Made by a program: the position numbers and the translations under genes. From RYN-230 sp963834515 (GTDB taxonomy: Bacteria; Actinomycetota; Actinomycetes; Streptosporangiales; Streptosporangiaceae), in the NCBI GenBank assembly GCA_963834515.1, contig CAWICB010000003.1, positions 790,027-854,026 of the forward strand: a stretch of DNA of 64,000 bases. The letters are read 5' to 3'. This document shows positions 33,406 through 42,103 of the stretch, piece by piece. A model generated the notes under the pieces. It made no database searches. It had not been told where the DNA came from and worked only from the letters and a program-made list of their open reading frames with translations. Positions within the stretch are counted from its first letter, which is position 1. The number at the start of each line of letters is the position of its first letter.

Positions 33406-35004
33406 TCACATCCGGAACACGCCGAAGCCGCGGCGGCCCTCGACCGGGCCGGAGTGCGCCGCGGACAGAGCGATGCCGAGCACGGTCCGGGTATCCCGGG
33501 GGTCGATGATCCCGTCGTCGTACAGCCGGGCGGTCACGAAGAAACTGTGCGACTCCCGCTCGATCTGCTCCTCGATGGCCTGCCGCCGGCTGGTATCCGC
33601 CGTCTCGTCGAACGGCCGCCCGGTGGCCTCGGCCGCCTGCCGGGCCACGATGGACAGCACCCCGGCCAGCTGCTGCGCGCCCATCACGGCCAGCTTGGCG
33701 TTCGGCCAGGCGAACATGAACCGGGGGCGGTAGGCCCGGCCGGACATCCCGTAGTTCCCGGCGCCGAACGAGGCGCCGATGTTGATCGTGACGTGCGGCA
33801 CGGTGCTGTTCGCCACCGCGTTGATCATCTTGGCGCCGTCCTTGATGATGCCGCCCTGCTCGTAGTCCCGGCCGACCATGTAGCCGGTGGTGTTCTGCAG
33901 GAAGATCAGCGGGGTCCCGGTCTGGTTGGCCAGCAGGATGAACTCGGTGGCCTTCTTGGCCTCCTCGCTGAACAGCACGCCGCGCGCGTTGGCCAGCACG
34001 CCGGCCCGGAAGCCGTGCACGCTGGCCCATCCAGTGACCAGGCTGGTCCCGTACAGCGGCTTGTACTCGCCGAACCGCGACCCGTCCACCACCCGGGCCA
34101 GCACCTCGCGCGGGTCGAACGGGACCCGGAAGTCGGCCGACGCGATGCCGAGCAGGTCGTCCGGGTCGTGCTCCGGCGGGTCGGCGGGCTCGGCCGGGCC
34201 GGGGCCGAGCTTGCGCCAGTTCAGCTCGGACACGATCTGCCGGCCAAGCCGGATGCAGTCCAGCTCGTCGGTGGCGAAGTGGTCGGACAGGCCGGACACC
34301 CGGGAGTGCATCTCGGCCCCGCCCAGCTCCTCGTCGCCGGACTCCTCGCCGGTAGCCATCTTGACCAGCGGCGGCCCGCCCAGGAACACCTTGGCCTGCT
34401 GGTCCACCAGCACCGCGTAGTCGCACATGCCGGGCACGTACGCGCCGCCCGCGGTGGAGTTGCCGAACACCAGGGCGATGGTCGGGATGCCCAGCGCGGA
34501 CAGTTCGGTCAGGTCGTGGAAGATCTGCCCGGCCGGCACGAACAGGTCGGACTGGGTGGGCAGGTCGGCGCCACCCGACTCGACCAGGTTGATCAGCGGC
34601 AGCCGGTTCACCCGGGCGATCTCCAGCGCGCGCAGGTTCTTGCGCAGCGTGTACGGGTTTATCGAGCCACCCCGCACGGTGGGGTCGTGCCCGATGATCA
34701 CGCACTCCACCCCGGACACCACGCCGATCCCGGTCACGATGCTCGCGCCGACCGTGAACTCGGTGCCCCAGGCAGCCAGCGAGGACAGCTCCAGGAACGG
34801 GGCGTCCCGGTCCAGCAGCAGCTCGATGCGCTCGCGGACCAGCAGCCGGCCGCGGGACCGGTGCCGCTCGGCGTAGCGCGGCCCGCCGCCCGCCCGGGCC
34901 GCGGCCAGCTGCTCGTCCAGCTGGGCCAGCACGGCCAGCTGGGCGGCCCGGTTGCGCTGGCAGGCCGCGCTGGCCGGGTCAACCGCGGACGTCAGCACCG
35001 GCAC
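33406..35004 (-). CDS. Acyl-CoA carboxylase beta (carboxyltransferase) subunit
   Basis: A ~532-residue carboxyltransferase that moves CO2 from biotin to an acyl-CoA. Both crotonase-like halves are intact: RHRSRGRLLVRERIELLLD, NLVESGGADLPTQ, GNSTAGGAYVPGM and NTTGYMVGRDYE, IGASFGAGNYGMSG, RFMFAWPNAKLAVMG. These fit methylcrotonyl-/geranyl-CoA carboxylases. GTG 35,004 is preferred: GAGGAG lies seven bases upstream; a GTG at 35,025 has none. AtuA nearby favours a geranyl-CoA-like substrate, but methylcrotonyl-CoA is also possible. First gene of the leftward operon. Confidence 0.92.
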   Translation of the reverse strand: MPVLTSAVDPASAACQRNRAAQLAVLAQLDEQLAAARAGGGPRYAERHRSRGRLLVRERIELLLDRDAPFLELSSLAAWGTEFTVGASIVTGIGVVSGVECVIIGHDPTVRGGSINPYTLRKNLRALEIARVNRLPLINLVESGGADLPTQSDLFVPAGQIFHDLTELSALGIPTIALVFGNSTAGGAYVPGMCDYAVLVDQQAKVFLGGPPLVKMATGEESGDEELGGAEMHSRVSGLSDHFATDELDCIRLGRQIVSELNWRKLGPGPAEPADPPEHDPDDLLGIASADFRVPFDPREVLARVVDGSRFGEYKPLYGTSLVTGWASVHGFRAGVLANARGVLFSEEAKKATEFILLANQTGTPLIFLQNTTGYMVGRDYEQGGIIKDGAKMINAVANSTVPHVTINIGASFGAGNYGMSGRAYRPRFMFAWPNAKLAVMGAQQLAGVLSIVARQAAEATGRPFDETADTSRRQAIEEQIERESHSFFVTARLYDDGIIDPRDTRTVLGIALSAAHSGPVEGRRGFGVFRM

Positions 35005-35041
35005 CCGGACACTCCTCAGGATCACGTCGGACGATTGGCAG

Positions 35042-35061
35042 GTTACTCCCGATTCACTAAC
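35042..35061. promoter_or_regulatory. Weak inverted repeat in divergent promoter region
   Basis: GTTACT and ACTAAC form partial inverted arms around an eight-base centre, between the carboxylase and acyl-CoA ligase starts. The whole 35,005-35,150 gap must hold the two divergent promoters. The symmetry is imperfect, so a TetR operator here is only a suggestion. Confidence 0.25.
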
Positions 35062-35150
35062 ACAGGAACACCTTGGCCAGCTGCGCCTATGCGCTTACCA
35101 TACGGCTGTTAACCGCTGTTCACATGCGGCGAGGGAAGCGAGGGATCCCC

Positions 35151-36848
35151 ATGGCCCTTGACGTGACCAGCCTGAATCATCGCCGCGCGGTGAACCGGTG
35201 GGAGCGGGTCAGCATCGGCGACGTGCTGGAGCGGCTCCGGTGGAGCGTCCCGGACCAGGAGGCCATCGTCGGCTGGCCCGGGGCGTACGCGTCACCGGAG
35301 TATCAGCGGCTCAGCTACCGGCAGGCGGACGAGCTGGCCAGTCAGCTGGCGCAGGGGCTGCTCGGCCGCGGGCTGCACCAGGGCGACCGGGTCATGCTGC
35401 TGTGCGAGAACTCCGTCGAGGCCTACCTGACCAAGATCGGGATCGCCAAGGCCGGGCTGGTCTGCGTGCCAGTCAACCCGTCGCTGGCCGCCGATGTGAT
35501 CAGCCACCTCATCGGGCTGACCGAGCCCGCGTTCGCCGTGGTCGACGCGGAGGCCTGGCCCGCCGCGGAGAAGGCGTTCCGCGACGCGGGCCTGCTGCCC
35601 GGGATCACCATCCCGATCGGCGGCGACGTGGTCCCGGGCAGCGTGGCGTTCGCGGATTTCGTGGCCAGCCAGCCGGTGACCGAGCCTTCGGTTGAGATCC
35701 ACGGGGACGACATCTGGCAGATCCTGTTCACGTCGGGCACCACCGCGCTGCCCAAGGGCGCCATGGTGTCGCACCACTCCAGCCATCTGGCCGCGTACAG
35801 CTTCGCACTCACCCTGACCCGCGGCATCCGGCTGGAAGGCGACCTCAAACTGGCCACGTTCCTGCCGGTCATCTACCACGTAGCCGACCAGGTGTTCACG
35901 TTCCCGGCCTTCCTGTCCGGCGGCACCCTGATCATCGGCCGGCGGCCGGACCCCGGGCAGATGGCCGCGGCCATCAGCCGGGAGGCGGTGACCGCGCTGT
36001 GGGGCGGGTCACCGGCCATGGCCGCCGCGCTGGCCGGGGTGCTGGAGGCGGACCGGCTGGCCTACGACCCGCGCACGCTGAAGGTGCTGGTCTACGGGTG
36101 GGCCGCGCTGCCGCCCGGCGTGCTGGCCTCGTTCAAGCGGCTGTGCGGTGACGACTTCACCGCGGTGGAGATCTTCGGCCAGACCGAGGCCATCTCCTGC
36201 CACCGGTTCTGGCCGGACAAGTGGCCCGGCCTGTACCGGCGCACCGCGCCCGAGCACAACTACGTCGGGATCCCGAACCCGCTGCTGGAGTCGACCGTGA
36301 TGGATGAGACCGGCGCCATGCTGGACGGCCAGCCGGGCGTGCCGGGGGAGGCGGTGTACCGGTCACCCGCCATCACCGCCGGGTACTACCGCGACCTGCC
36401 CGCGACTGAGCACGCGTTCCGGCACGGCTGGTTCCACTCTGGGGACAGCTGCGTGTACGACGCCGACGGGCTGCGCATCATGGTCGACCGGTACAAGGAC
36501 ATCGTGAAGACCGGCGGGGAGAACGTGTCCAGCCTGCGGGTCGAGGCGGTACTGAACCAGCACCCCGCGGTCCGCAAGGCGGTCGTGATCGGCCTGCCGC
36601 ACGAGCACTGGGGCGAAGCCGTGACCGCGGTGGTGATCCCCGAGCCGGGCCAGCCGGCCGCTGGGTCGGCTGGCGGGTCGGCCGACGAGTCGGCCGCCGG
36701 GGCGGAGCTGATCGCGTTCTGCCGGGAGCGGCTGGCTGGCTTCGAAACCCCGAAGCACGTCATCTTCGTGGACGCACTGCCCGAGACCGTGGGCGGCAAG
36801 GTGCTCAAGTACAAGCTCCGCCGCCAGTTCGCCAGCGCCTACCGCTGA
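35151..36848 (+). CDS. Acyl-CoA ligase (AMP-forming)
   Basis: A 565-residue ANL-superfamily enzyme. It has the P-loop LFTSGTTALPKGAM, IFGQTEAI in place of the usual motif YGxTE, the WFHSGDS motif and DRYKDIVKTGGENVSS hinge, and the C-terminal catalytic lysine region GGKVLKYKLRR. It activates a carboxylic acid to its CoA thioester. ATG 35,151 has AGGGA six bases upstream. Divergent from the carboxylase operon, it would supply the CoA ester the operon degrades, a natural pairing. Confidence 0.92.
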   Translation: MALDVTSLNHRRAVNRWERVSIGDVLERLRWSVPDQEAIVGWPGAYASPEYQRLSYRQADELASQLAQGLLGRGLHQGDRVMLLCENSVEAYLTKIGIAKAGLVCVPVNPSLAADVISHLIGLTEPAFAVVDAEAWPAAEKAFRDAGLLPGITIPIGGDVVPGSVAFADFVASQPVTEPSVEIHGDDIWQILFTSGTTALPKGAMVSHHSSHLAAYSFALTLTRGIRLEGDLKLATFLPVIYHVADQVFTFPAFLSGGTLIIGRRPDPGQMAAAISREAVTALWGGSPAMAAALAGVLEADRLAYDPRTLKVLVYGWAALPPGVLASFKRLCGDDFTAVEIFGQTEAISCHRFWPDKWPGLYRRTAPEHNYVGIPNPLLESTVMDETGAMLDGQPGVPGEAVYRSPAITAGYYRDLPATEHAFRHGWFHSGDSCVYDADGLRIMVDRYKDIVKTGGENVSSLRVEAVLNQHPAVRKAVVIGLPHEHWGEAVTAVVIPEPGQPAAGSAGGSADESAAGAELIAFCRERLAGFETPKHVIFVDALPETVGGKVLKYKLRRQFASAYR

Positions 36849-36931
36849 CCGGCGGCACCTGCCGCTGACTGTTCGCCAGCCGGCCCGCCCGGCCGAGCCG
36901 GCCCGCGACGTGCCCAAGGCCGACCCGCCGT

Positions 36932-36985
36932 CTCGTGATCATGACTTTGCTGTCGTCCCAGCGACAGCAAAGTCATGATCACGAG
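36932..36985. terminator. Perfect 24-bp-arm hairpin between convergent genes
   Basis: Arms 36,932-36,955 and 36,962-36,985 are perfect complements around a TCCCAG loop; they contain TGATCATGACTTTGCTGTCG. It lies after the ligase gene and overlaps the stop codon of the HxlR remnant, so it can terminate transcription from both sides. No T-tract. Its architecture matches the hairpin at 18,140-18,191, but the sequence differs. Confidence 0.6.
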
Positions 36986-37221
36986 TTGCTGGCCGGGATC
37001 ATGGCCACGTCGGTCAGCGCTATCTCCTGACCGTGCTCGTCGGTGAAGCCCACGTGCACCCGGCGGCTGGTGCCGCGCACCCGGCGCAGCATGCTCGGCC
37101 CCTCCGGGCGGGGCAGGTGCGTGTCACCCCACTGCTGCAGCGCGCCGAGCACGACCTGGAGCTCCCGGCCGGCCGGTGTCAGCCGGTGGCGCGAGATCGG
37201 CCGCCCCGCGTTCGTGATCAA
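36979..37221 (-). pseudogene. HxlR-family regulator, C-terminal fragment
   Basis: Only the last 80 residues are left: from RPISRHRLTPAGRELQVVL, the wing of the HxlR winged helix, to a beta-rich tail. The N-terminal DNA-binding helices that should precede it are missing; in the frame upstream no HxlR sequence is found. The apparent TTG start lies inside a 22-bp palindrome (37,211-37,232). The fragment may have been cut by that element or lost in the assembly. Confidence 0.7.
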
Positions 37222-37232
37222 CTGATCACGAA
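37211..37232. repeat. Short palindrome at the truncation point of the HxlR gene
   Basis: TTCGTGATCA and TGATCACGAA flank the dinucleotide AC. The TGATCA core also occurs in the hairpins at 36,932-36,985 and 49,755-49,799 and beside the stop at 48,841. It may belong to the same loose family of TGATCA palindromes. Confidence 0.5.
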
Positions 37233-37264
37233 CTGCCGGTTGCGCTGAGGGCGGCTGGGGGCTT

Positions 37265-38008
37265 CTAGTGGGTGCCGGTGTCCGGGTCCCGGCTGGTGAT
37301 GCGGTAGGCCAGGCCGGCCGGGTCGAGCAGCGCGGTGAACATGCCGGTGACGCGCAGCACGGTGCCGCCCAGCGCTTCGTGGCGGCGCACTTCGACCGGC
37401 ACGTCGTCGCAGGCCAGGTCGGGATGCGCGCGGACCGGGCCGGACGGCTCGGCGAGCCGCTGCAGCAGCAGCCGCAGCGGCATCCCGGCCGGGCGGGCCA
37501 GCGACGCGAACTCCGATTGCGCGCCGTCCCGCAGCTCCCACCCCGTCAGCCCGGCCCAGAACCCGGTCTCGCGGTCCGCGGCATCAGCGGGCAGGTCGAG
37601 GCACACCTGATCCACCAGGCTGCGCTGGCCGGCTGGCCACCGCTGCGGGCGGGGGCGTTCGGCAGCCAGGTGTTCGCCGGTGACGCAGAACGCGAGGCCG
37701 CCGGGAGAGCGGAGCACGGTCAGGCCCGGCTGGTGGCCGGTCAGCATGGCGCCGAGCCGCATCGCCTGGGTGGCCACCGTGGTCACGTCCGGCGTGTGCA
37801 GGTCGAGGTGGGCGCCGGGGGAGCCGCTGCCGAGCTGCTGCACCCGGAGGAAGGCGCTGCCCTGGCCGGGCTGCAGGGTAGCGAATTCCGCACTGGCGCC
37901 ACGCGGCGCGGACAGCCGGTAGCCGGTGACCGCCTGCCAGTATGCGGTGGCCGGGCCGAACGCGGCCGCGGGGAAGTCCAGGAACGCGGTCAGCCACTCG
38001 ATAGGCAT
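37265..38008 (-). CDS. VOC-family (glyoxalase/bleomycin-resistance fold) protein
   Basis: A 247-residue protein with two VOC beta-alpha-beta-beta-beta modules, from MPIEWLTAFLDFPAAAF to a second module starting SLVDQVCLDLP. DLHTPDVTTVATQA and the GFWAGLTGWELRDG strand-helix fit the fold. The first module has H in AHLDLH and the second H in RAHPDLACDD at equivalent spots, so metal may bind, but no reaction is evident. ATG 38,008 is the natural start; the frame extends far upstream only as antisense read-through. Divergent from the SWIM gene. Confidence 0.8.
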   Translation of the reverse strand: MPIEWLTAFLDFPAAAFGPATAYWQAVTGYRLSAPRGASAEFATLQPGQGSAFLRVQQLGSGSPGAHLDLHTPDVTTVATQAMRLGAMLTGHQPGLTVLRSPGGLAFCVTGEHLAAERPRPQRWPAGQRSLVDQVCLDLPADAADRETGFWAGLTGWELRDGAQSEFASLARPAGMPLRLLLQRLAEPSGPVRAHPDLACDDVPVEVRRHEALGGTVLRVTGMFTALLDPAGLAYRITSRDPDTGTH

Positions 38009-38068
38009 GCGGCTGAGGTTACGAGTTGCGGGCCGGGTCTGTCGGCGGCGCCGGATAGCGTCGCGGAT

Positions 38069-39379
38069 GTGCCCGCGCGATGGACGGCCAGCGACGTGCT
38101 GGCCCTGGCCCCGGACACCGCCGCGCGGCGCGCCGCGGCCGGCCTGGCCAGGGCGGCCTGCTGGACCGCGGCCGGCACGGCCGGTGACCTGGTCTGGGGG
38201 CTGTGCGCGGGATCCGGCCAGCAGCCGTACCAGACCGTGGTCGACCTGGCCGGCCCGGCCTACAAATGCTCCTGCCCGTCCAGGAAGTTCCCCTGCAAGC
38301 ATGCGCTGGCGCTGCTGCTCAGCTGGGCCGGCGGGACGGTGCCGGAGCGGGGCGAGGCGGCCGGGTACGCCACGGCGTGGCAGGCCGGCCGGCAAGCCCG
38401 CGCCGTGGCGCGGGCCGCCTCGGACGGGAAGCCGAAAGACACGGCGGCGGCGGCCCGGCGGGCGGAGCAGCGCGCCGGGCGGGTCGCCGCGGGCCTGGCC
38501 GAACTGGAGGTGTGGCTCGGTGACCAGGTCCGGGCCGGGCTGCCGTCGGCCCGGGCCGCCGGGTACGGGCACGCGGACGCGATCGCCGCGCGGATGGTGG
38601 ATGCCCAGGCGCCCGGCGTGGCCAGCGTGCTGCGGCGGCTTTCGGCGCTGCCGATGTCCGGGGACGGCTGGCCCGGCCGGCTGCTGGCTGAGTACGGGCT
38701 GCTGCACCTGCTGGCCCGGGCGCACGGGCAGCTGGCCACGCTGCCCGCGCCGCTGGCGGCCGTGGTCCGGTCCCGGGTCGGCTACACCACCAGCCGGGAG
38801 GACGTGCTGGCCATGCCGCCGGTGACCGACCAGTGGCAGGTGCTCGCGGTCCGCGACGTGCTGGACGGCCCGGTCCCGGCGCGCCGGGTGTGGCTGCACG
38901 GCCAGCACACCGGCCGGTTCGCGTTGCTGCTGTCGTTCGCGCCCAACGGGAACTTCGGCGCCAGCATCGAGTCCGCTCTCGTTCCCGGCCTGGCACTTCA
39001 GGCCGGGCTGCATTTCTACCCGGGCCAGCCGCCGCTGCGCGCCATCACCGGCGCCCGGTACGGCCGCCCGGCCGCGGCCGGGCGGCCAGCCGGCGCCGGT
39101 GATATGCCAGCCGTGCTGCAGGCCTGGGCGGCGGCGCTGGAACAGGACCCGTGGCTGACCGAATGGCCCGTGCTGCTGACCGGGGTACCGGTCCCCGGCG
39201 AACCGGGCTGGCAGCTGGCCGGCCCGTCCGGGCAGGCGCTGCCGCTGCTCGGGCAGGACTCCCGGTGGCCGCTGCTGGCCGTGTCCGGCGGTCACCCGGT
39301 GTGCATAGCCGGCGAACTCAGCCCGCACGGCGTGACCCCGCTCACCACGTGGCACGGCGACCAGGCGGTACGGCTGTGA
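38069..39379 (+). CDS. SWIM zinc-finger protein
   Basis: A 436-residue protein. The SWIM motif YKCSCPSRKFPCKHALALLL (C-x-C-x6-C-x-H) begins near residue 70, the zinc-binding module used for DNA or protein contact. The rest is Ala/Arg-rich helix followed by strand-rich segments (RVWLHGQHTGRFALLLSF). GTG 38,069 is chosen because the reading frame matches family starts; its stop overlaps the next start by 4 bp. It begins a five-gene run (SWIM, DUF5691, MoxR ATPase, DUF5682, VWA) repeatedly seen in actinobacteria. Role unknown. Confidence 0.88.
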   Translation: MPARWTASDVLALAPDTAARRAAAGLARAACWTAAGTAGDLVWGLCAGSGQQPYQTVVDLAGPAYKCSCPSRKFPCKHALALLLSWAGGTVPERGEAAGYATAWQAGRQARAVARAASDGKPKDTAAAARRAEQRAGRVAAGLAELEVWLGDQVRAGLPSARAAGYGHADAIAARMVDAQAPGVASVLRRLSALPMSGDGWPGRLLAEYGLLHLLARAHGQLATLPAPLAAVVRSRVGYTTSREDVLAMPPVTDQWQVLAVRDVLDGPVPARRVWLHGQHTGRFALLLSFAPNGNFGASIESALVPGLALQAGLHFYPGQPPLRAITGARYGRPAAAGRPAGAGDMPAVLQAWAAALEQDPWLTEWPVLLTGVPVPGEPGWQLAGPSGQALPLLGQDSRWPLLAVSGGHPVCIAGELSPHGVTPLTTWHGDQAVRL

Positions 39380-41006
39380 CCAGCGCCGGGTACGACGACC
39401 TGGTTGCGGCGGCCACCGTCGGCGTGGGCCGCCGGCCGCAACCGGTGACCGGCCTGGCCGGGCCGGCCGCAGCGCACGCGGACGTGCTGGCCCGCGATGA
39501 CCCCGCGGCCAGCGTGCTGGACGCGGCGGCACTGCTGACCGTGGCGCGCCGGGCCGGTGTGCGGCCGGCCACCGGGGTGAGCGGCCGTAACCCGGCCGTG
39601 GGGGATACCGCCCCGGAGCTGCCCGCCCGGGCAGCCCGGCTGCTCGGCCAGGTCCGCGACACGGATGCCGGGCTGCTGGCCGACCTGCTGGCCGCGGCGG
39701 GCACGGCCGGCTACCGGGTGCCCGCCCCGCTGCTCCCGGGCCTGCTGGACGCGGCGGTGCACGACCGCTCGCTCCGCCCGGCGGTGGCCGCCGTGCTCGG
39801 CCACCGCGGCCGGTGGCTGGCCGCGCACCGCGCTGACTGGCAGCGGGTCGCGGACATAGCCGCGCTGCCGGTGGCCGGCGACCCCGGGGTGTGGCAGTCC
39901 GGCCGCCGGGCCGAGCGCCGCGGCTACCTGGCCGCGCTGCGCGCCGACGACCCGGCCGCGGCCCGGGAACTGCTCGCCGCGGGCTGGGCGGCCGAGACCG
40001 GTGACGACCGGGCCCAGCTGCTGCCGGTGCTGGCCCGCGGGCTGTCCGCGGCCGACGAGGAGTTCCTGGAGGCGGCGCTGGATGACCGCAAAGCCGCGGT
40101 CCGGGCGGCCGCGGCCGCACTGCTGGCCGGGATGCCCGGTTCGGCCTGGCAGCGCCGCGCGGCCGGCCGGGCCAGGCCGCTGCTCCAGGTGGCCGGCCCC
40201 CCGGTGCGCCGCGAGCTGGTGGCCCGGCGGCCAACCGGCGTGGACCTGGCCGCAGGCCGGGACGGAATCGGCGCACCCCCGCCAGCGCCCGGGATCAGTG
40301 CTGCCGCGTGGCTCCTCACCGAGCTGGTCGCGGCGGTCCCGCTGAGCGAGTGGACCGCGCGGTTCGGGCTGGACCCAGCCCAGATCGTGGCCCTGCCGGT
40401 GACGGGGGACCTCGCCGTCCCGGTGCACGCGGGCTGGCGGCTGGCCGCGATCCGCCAGGCCAGCCCGGACTGGGCGGCCGCGCTGCTCGCATCGGGCCCC
40501 CGGCACCCCCAGACACTGCACGCCAGCCGCGGGCCGCTGGCCGCGTGGCCGGCCGATGACCAGCTGGCCGCGGTGCTGCCGCCCGCCGCCCGGGCGGCCC
40601 GGGCCGCGGCGCTGCTGTCCCGCACGGCCATCACCCCGGCCGCGCTGGCCGAGCTGACGGCCTGCCCCGGCCCGTGGCCGCCGGCGCTGGCCGAGGTGGT
40701 GGTGTCCACGCTGCGCAGCCTGGTCAGCCAGGCGCCGGGGCCGCCGCCGGACGCGCAGCCCGGCTGGGCTGCCACGCGCTCGGCTGCCCCGCGCGCGGCT
40801 GCCCCGCGCTGGGCCGCCCCGCGCTGGGCCGGCGAACTGGCCAGCACGGCGGCCCGGCGGCTGCCCGCCACCGGCGGGACCGACTACGGCGCGGCACTGA
40901 CCCGGCTGGCCGAAGCCAGTCCCTGCCCGCCCCCTGGCCGGCCGTGCTGCACCGCATGGCCAGCACGATCGCGCTGCGGCGCGCCTTCCTCGAGGAGATC
41001 CGTTGA
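39376..41006 (+). CDS. DUF5691 family protein (one frameshift)
   Basis: A roughly 540-residue, almost entirely helical protein, very rich in Ala, Leu and Arg, with repeat-like helices (LRADDPAAARELLAAGW, LDDRKAAVRAAAAALLAG) resembling HEAT-type repeats. GTG 39,376 overlaps the SWIM gene by 4 bp. Near 40,925 the frame shifts; the expected C-terminus LHRMASTIALRRAFLEEIR continues in another frame and ends at 41,006, overlapping the MoxR start. A missing base there would fix it. It may scaffold the other proteins of the operon; no catalytic motif is seen. Confidence 0.82.
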
Positions 41007-42103
41007 GCACCACAGCCCCGGCCAAGCCGCTGCTGCGCCCGCACGCCGAGCAGATCTACGCGGCTGAACTCGCCGCCCTGACCGCCGCCGATGACCGGCC
41101 CCGGCCGCCGTCCTGGCGGATGTCACCGCAAGCGGTGGTCACCTACCTGCTCGGCGGCACGCTGGCCGACGGCACCGTGATCACGCCCAAGTACATCGGG
41201 CCCCGGCGGCTGATCGAGGTCGCCGTGGCCACCCTGGCCACCGACCGGGCGCTGCTGCTGCTCGGCCTGCCCGGCACGGCCAAGACGTGGGTGTCCGAGC
41301 ATCTCGCCGCGGCCATCTCCGGTGATTCCGGGCTGCTGGTGCAGGGCACCTCGGGCACGGCCGAGGAGGCCATCCGGTACGGCTGGAACTACGCGCGGCT
41401 GCTGGCCGAAGGGCCGAGCCAGGCGGCCATGGTGCCCTCACCGGTGCTGACCGCGATGGCTGAGGGCCGCATCGCCCGGGTGGAGGAACTGACCCGGATC
41501 CCGTCTGACGTGCAGGACGCGCTGATCACGATCCTGTCCGAGAAGACGCTGCCAGTCCCGGAACTCGGCATCGAGGTGCAGGCGGCCAAGGGGTTCTCGG
41601 TCATCGCCACGGCCAACGACCGGGACCGCGGCGTCAACGAGCTGTCCTCGGCGCTGCGCCGCCGGTTCAACACGGTGGTACTGCCGCTGCCCGCCACCGA
41701 GGACGAGGAGGTGGACATCGTGGCCCGGCGGGTCGAGCAGCTCGGCCGGGCGCTGGAACTGCCCGACGTACCGGACGCGGTGGAGGAGATCCGCCGGGTA
41801 GTGACCGTGTTCCGTGAGCTGCGCTCGGGCATGACCGCCGACCGGCGGACCACGCTGAAGTCCCCGACCGGGACCATGTCGCCGGCCGAGGCGATCTCGG
41901 TGGTGACCAACGGCATCGCGCTGGCCGCGCATTTCGGCGACGGGGTGCTCCGGGCGGCCGACGTGGCGTCCGGCATCGCCGGGACGGTGATCAAGGATCC
42001 GGTCACCGATCGCGAGGTGTGGGGCGAGTACCTGGAAGCCGTGGTCCGGGACCGGCCGGGGTGGGCCGACTTCTACCGCGCGTGCCGCGAGGAGAGCGGG
42101 TGA
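41003..42103 (+). CDS. MoxR-type AAA+ ATPase
   Basis: A 366-residue MoxR-clade ATPase. Motifs: LGLPGTAKTWVSEHLA (Walker A, with the GTAKT form), GRIARVEELTRIP (Walker B and following), ATANDRDRGVNEL (sensor 1) and LSSALRRRF (arginine finger). MoxR ATPases remodel or load metal or partner proteins together with VWA proteins. TTG 41,003 overlaps the DUF5691 stop; GTGA links it to DUF5682. Intact. Confidence 0.93.
   Translation: MSTTAPAKPLLRPHAEQIYAAELAALTAADDRPRPPSWRMSPQAVVTYLLGGTLADGTVITPKYIGPRRLIEVAVATLATDRALLLLGLPGTAKTWVSEHLAAAISGDSGLLVQGTSGTAEEAIRYGWNYARLLAEGPSQAAMVPSPVLTAMAEGRIARVEELTRIPSDVQDALITILSEKTLPVPELGIEVQAAKGFSVIATANDRDRGVNELSSALRRRFNTVVLPLPATEDEEVDIVARRVEQLGRALELPDVPDAVEEIRRVVTVFRELRSGMTADRRTTLKSPTGTMSPAEAISVVTNGIALAAHFGDGVLRAADVASGIAGTVIKDPVTDREVWGEYLEAVVRDRPGWADFYRACREESG

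Noticed and set aside
37265..40276. A 1,003-residue leftward ORF opposite the SWIM gene
   Set aside because: Only its final 247 codons are real (VOC protein); the remainder is antisense to the SWIM and DUF5691 genes.
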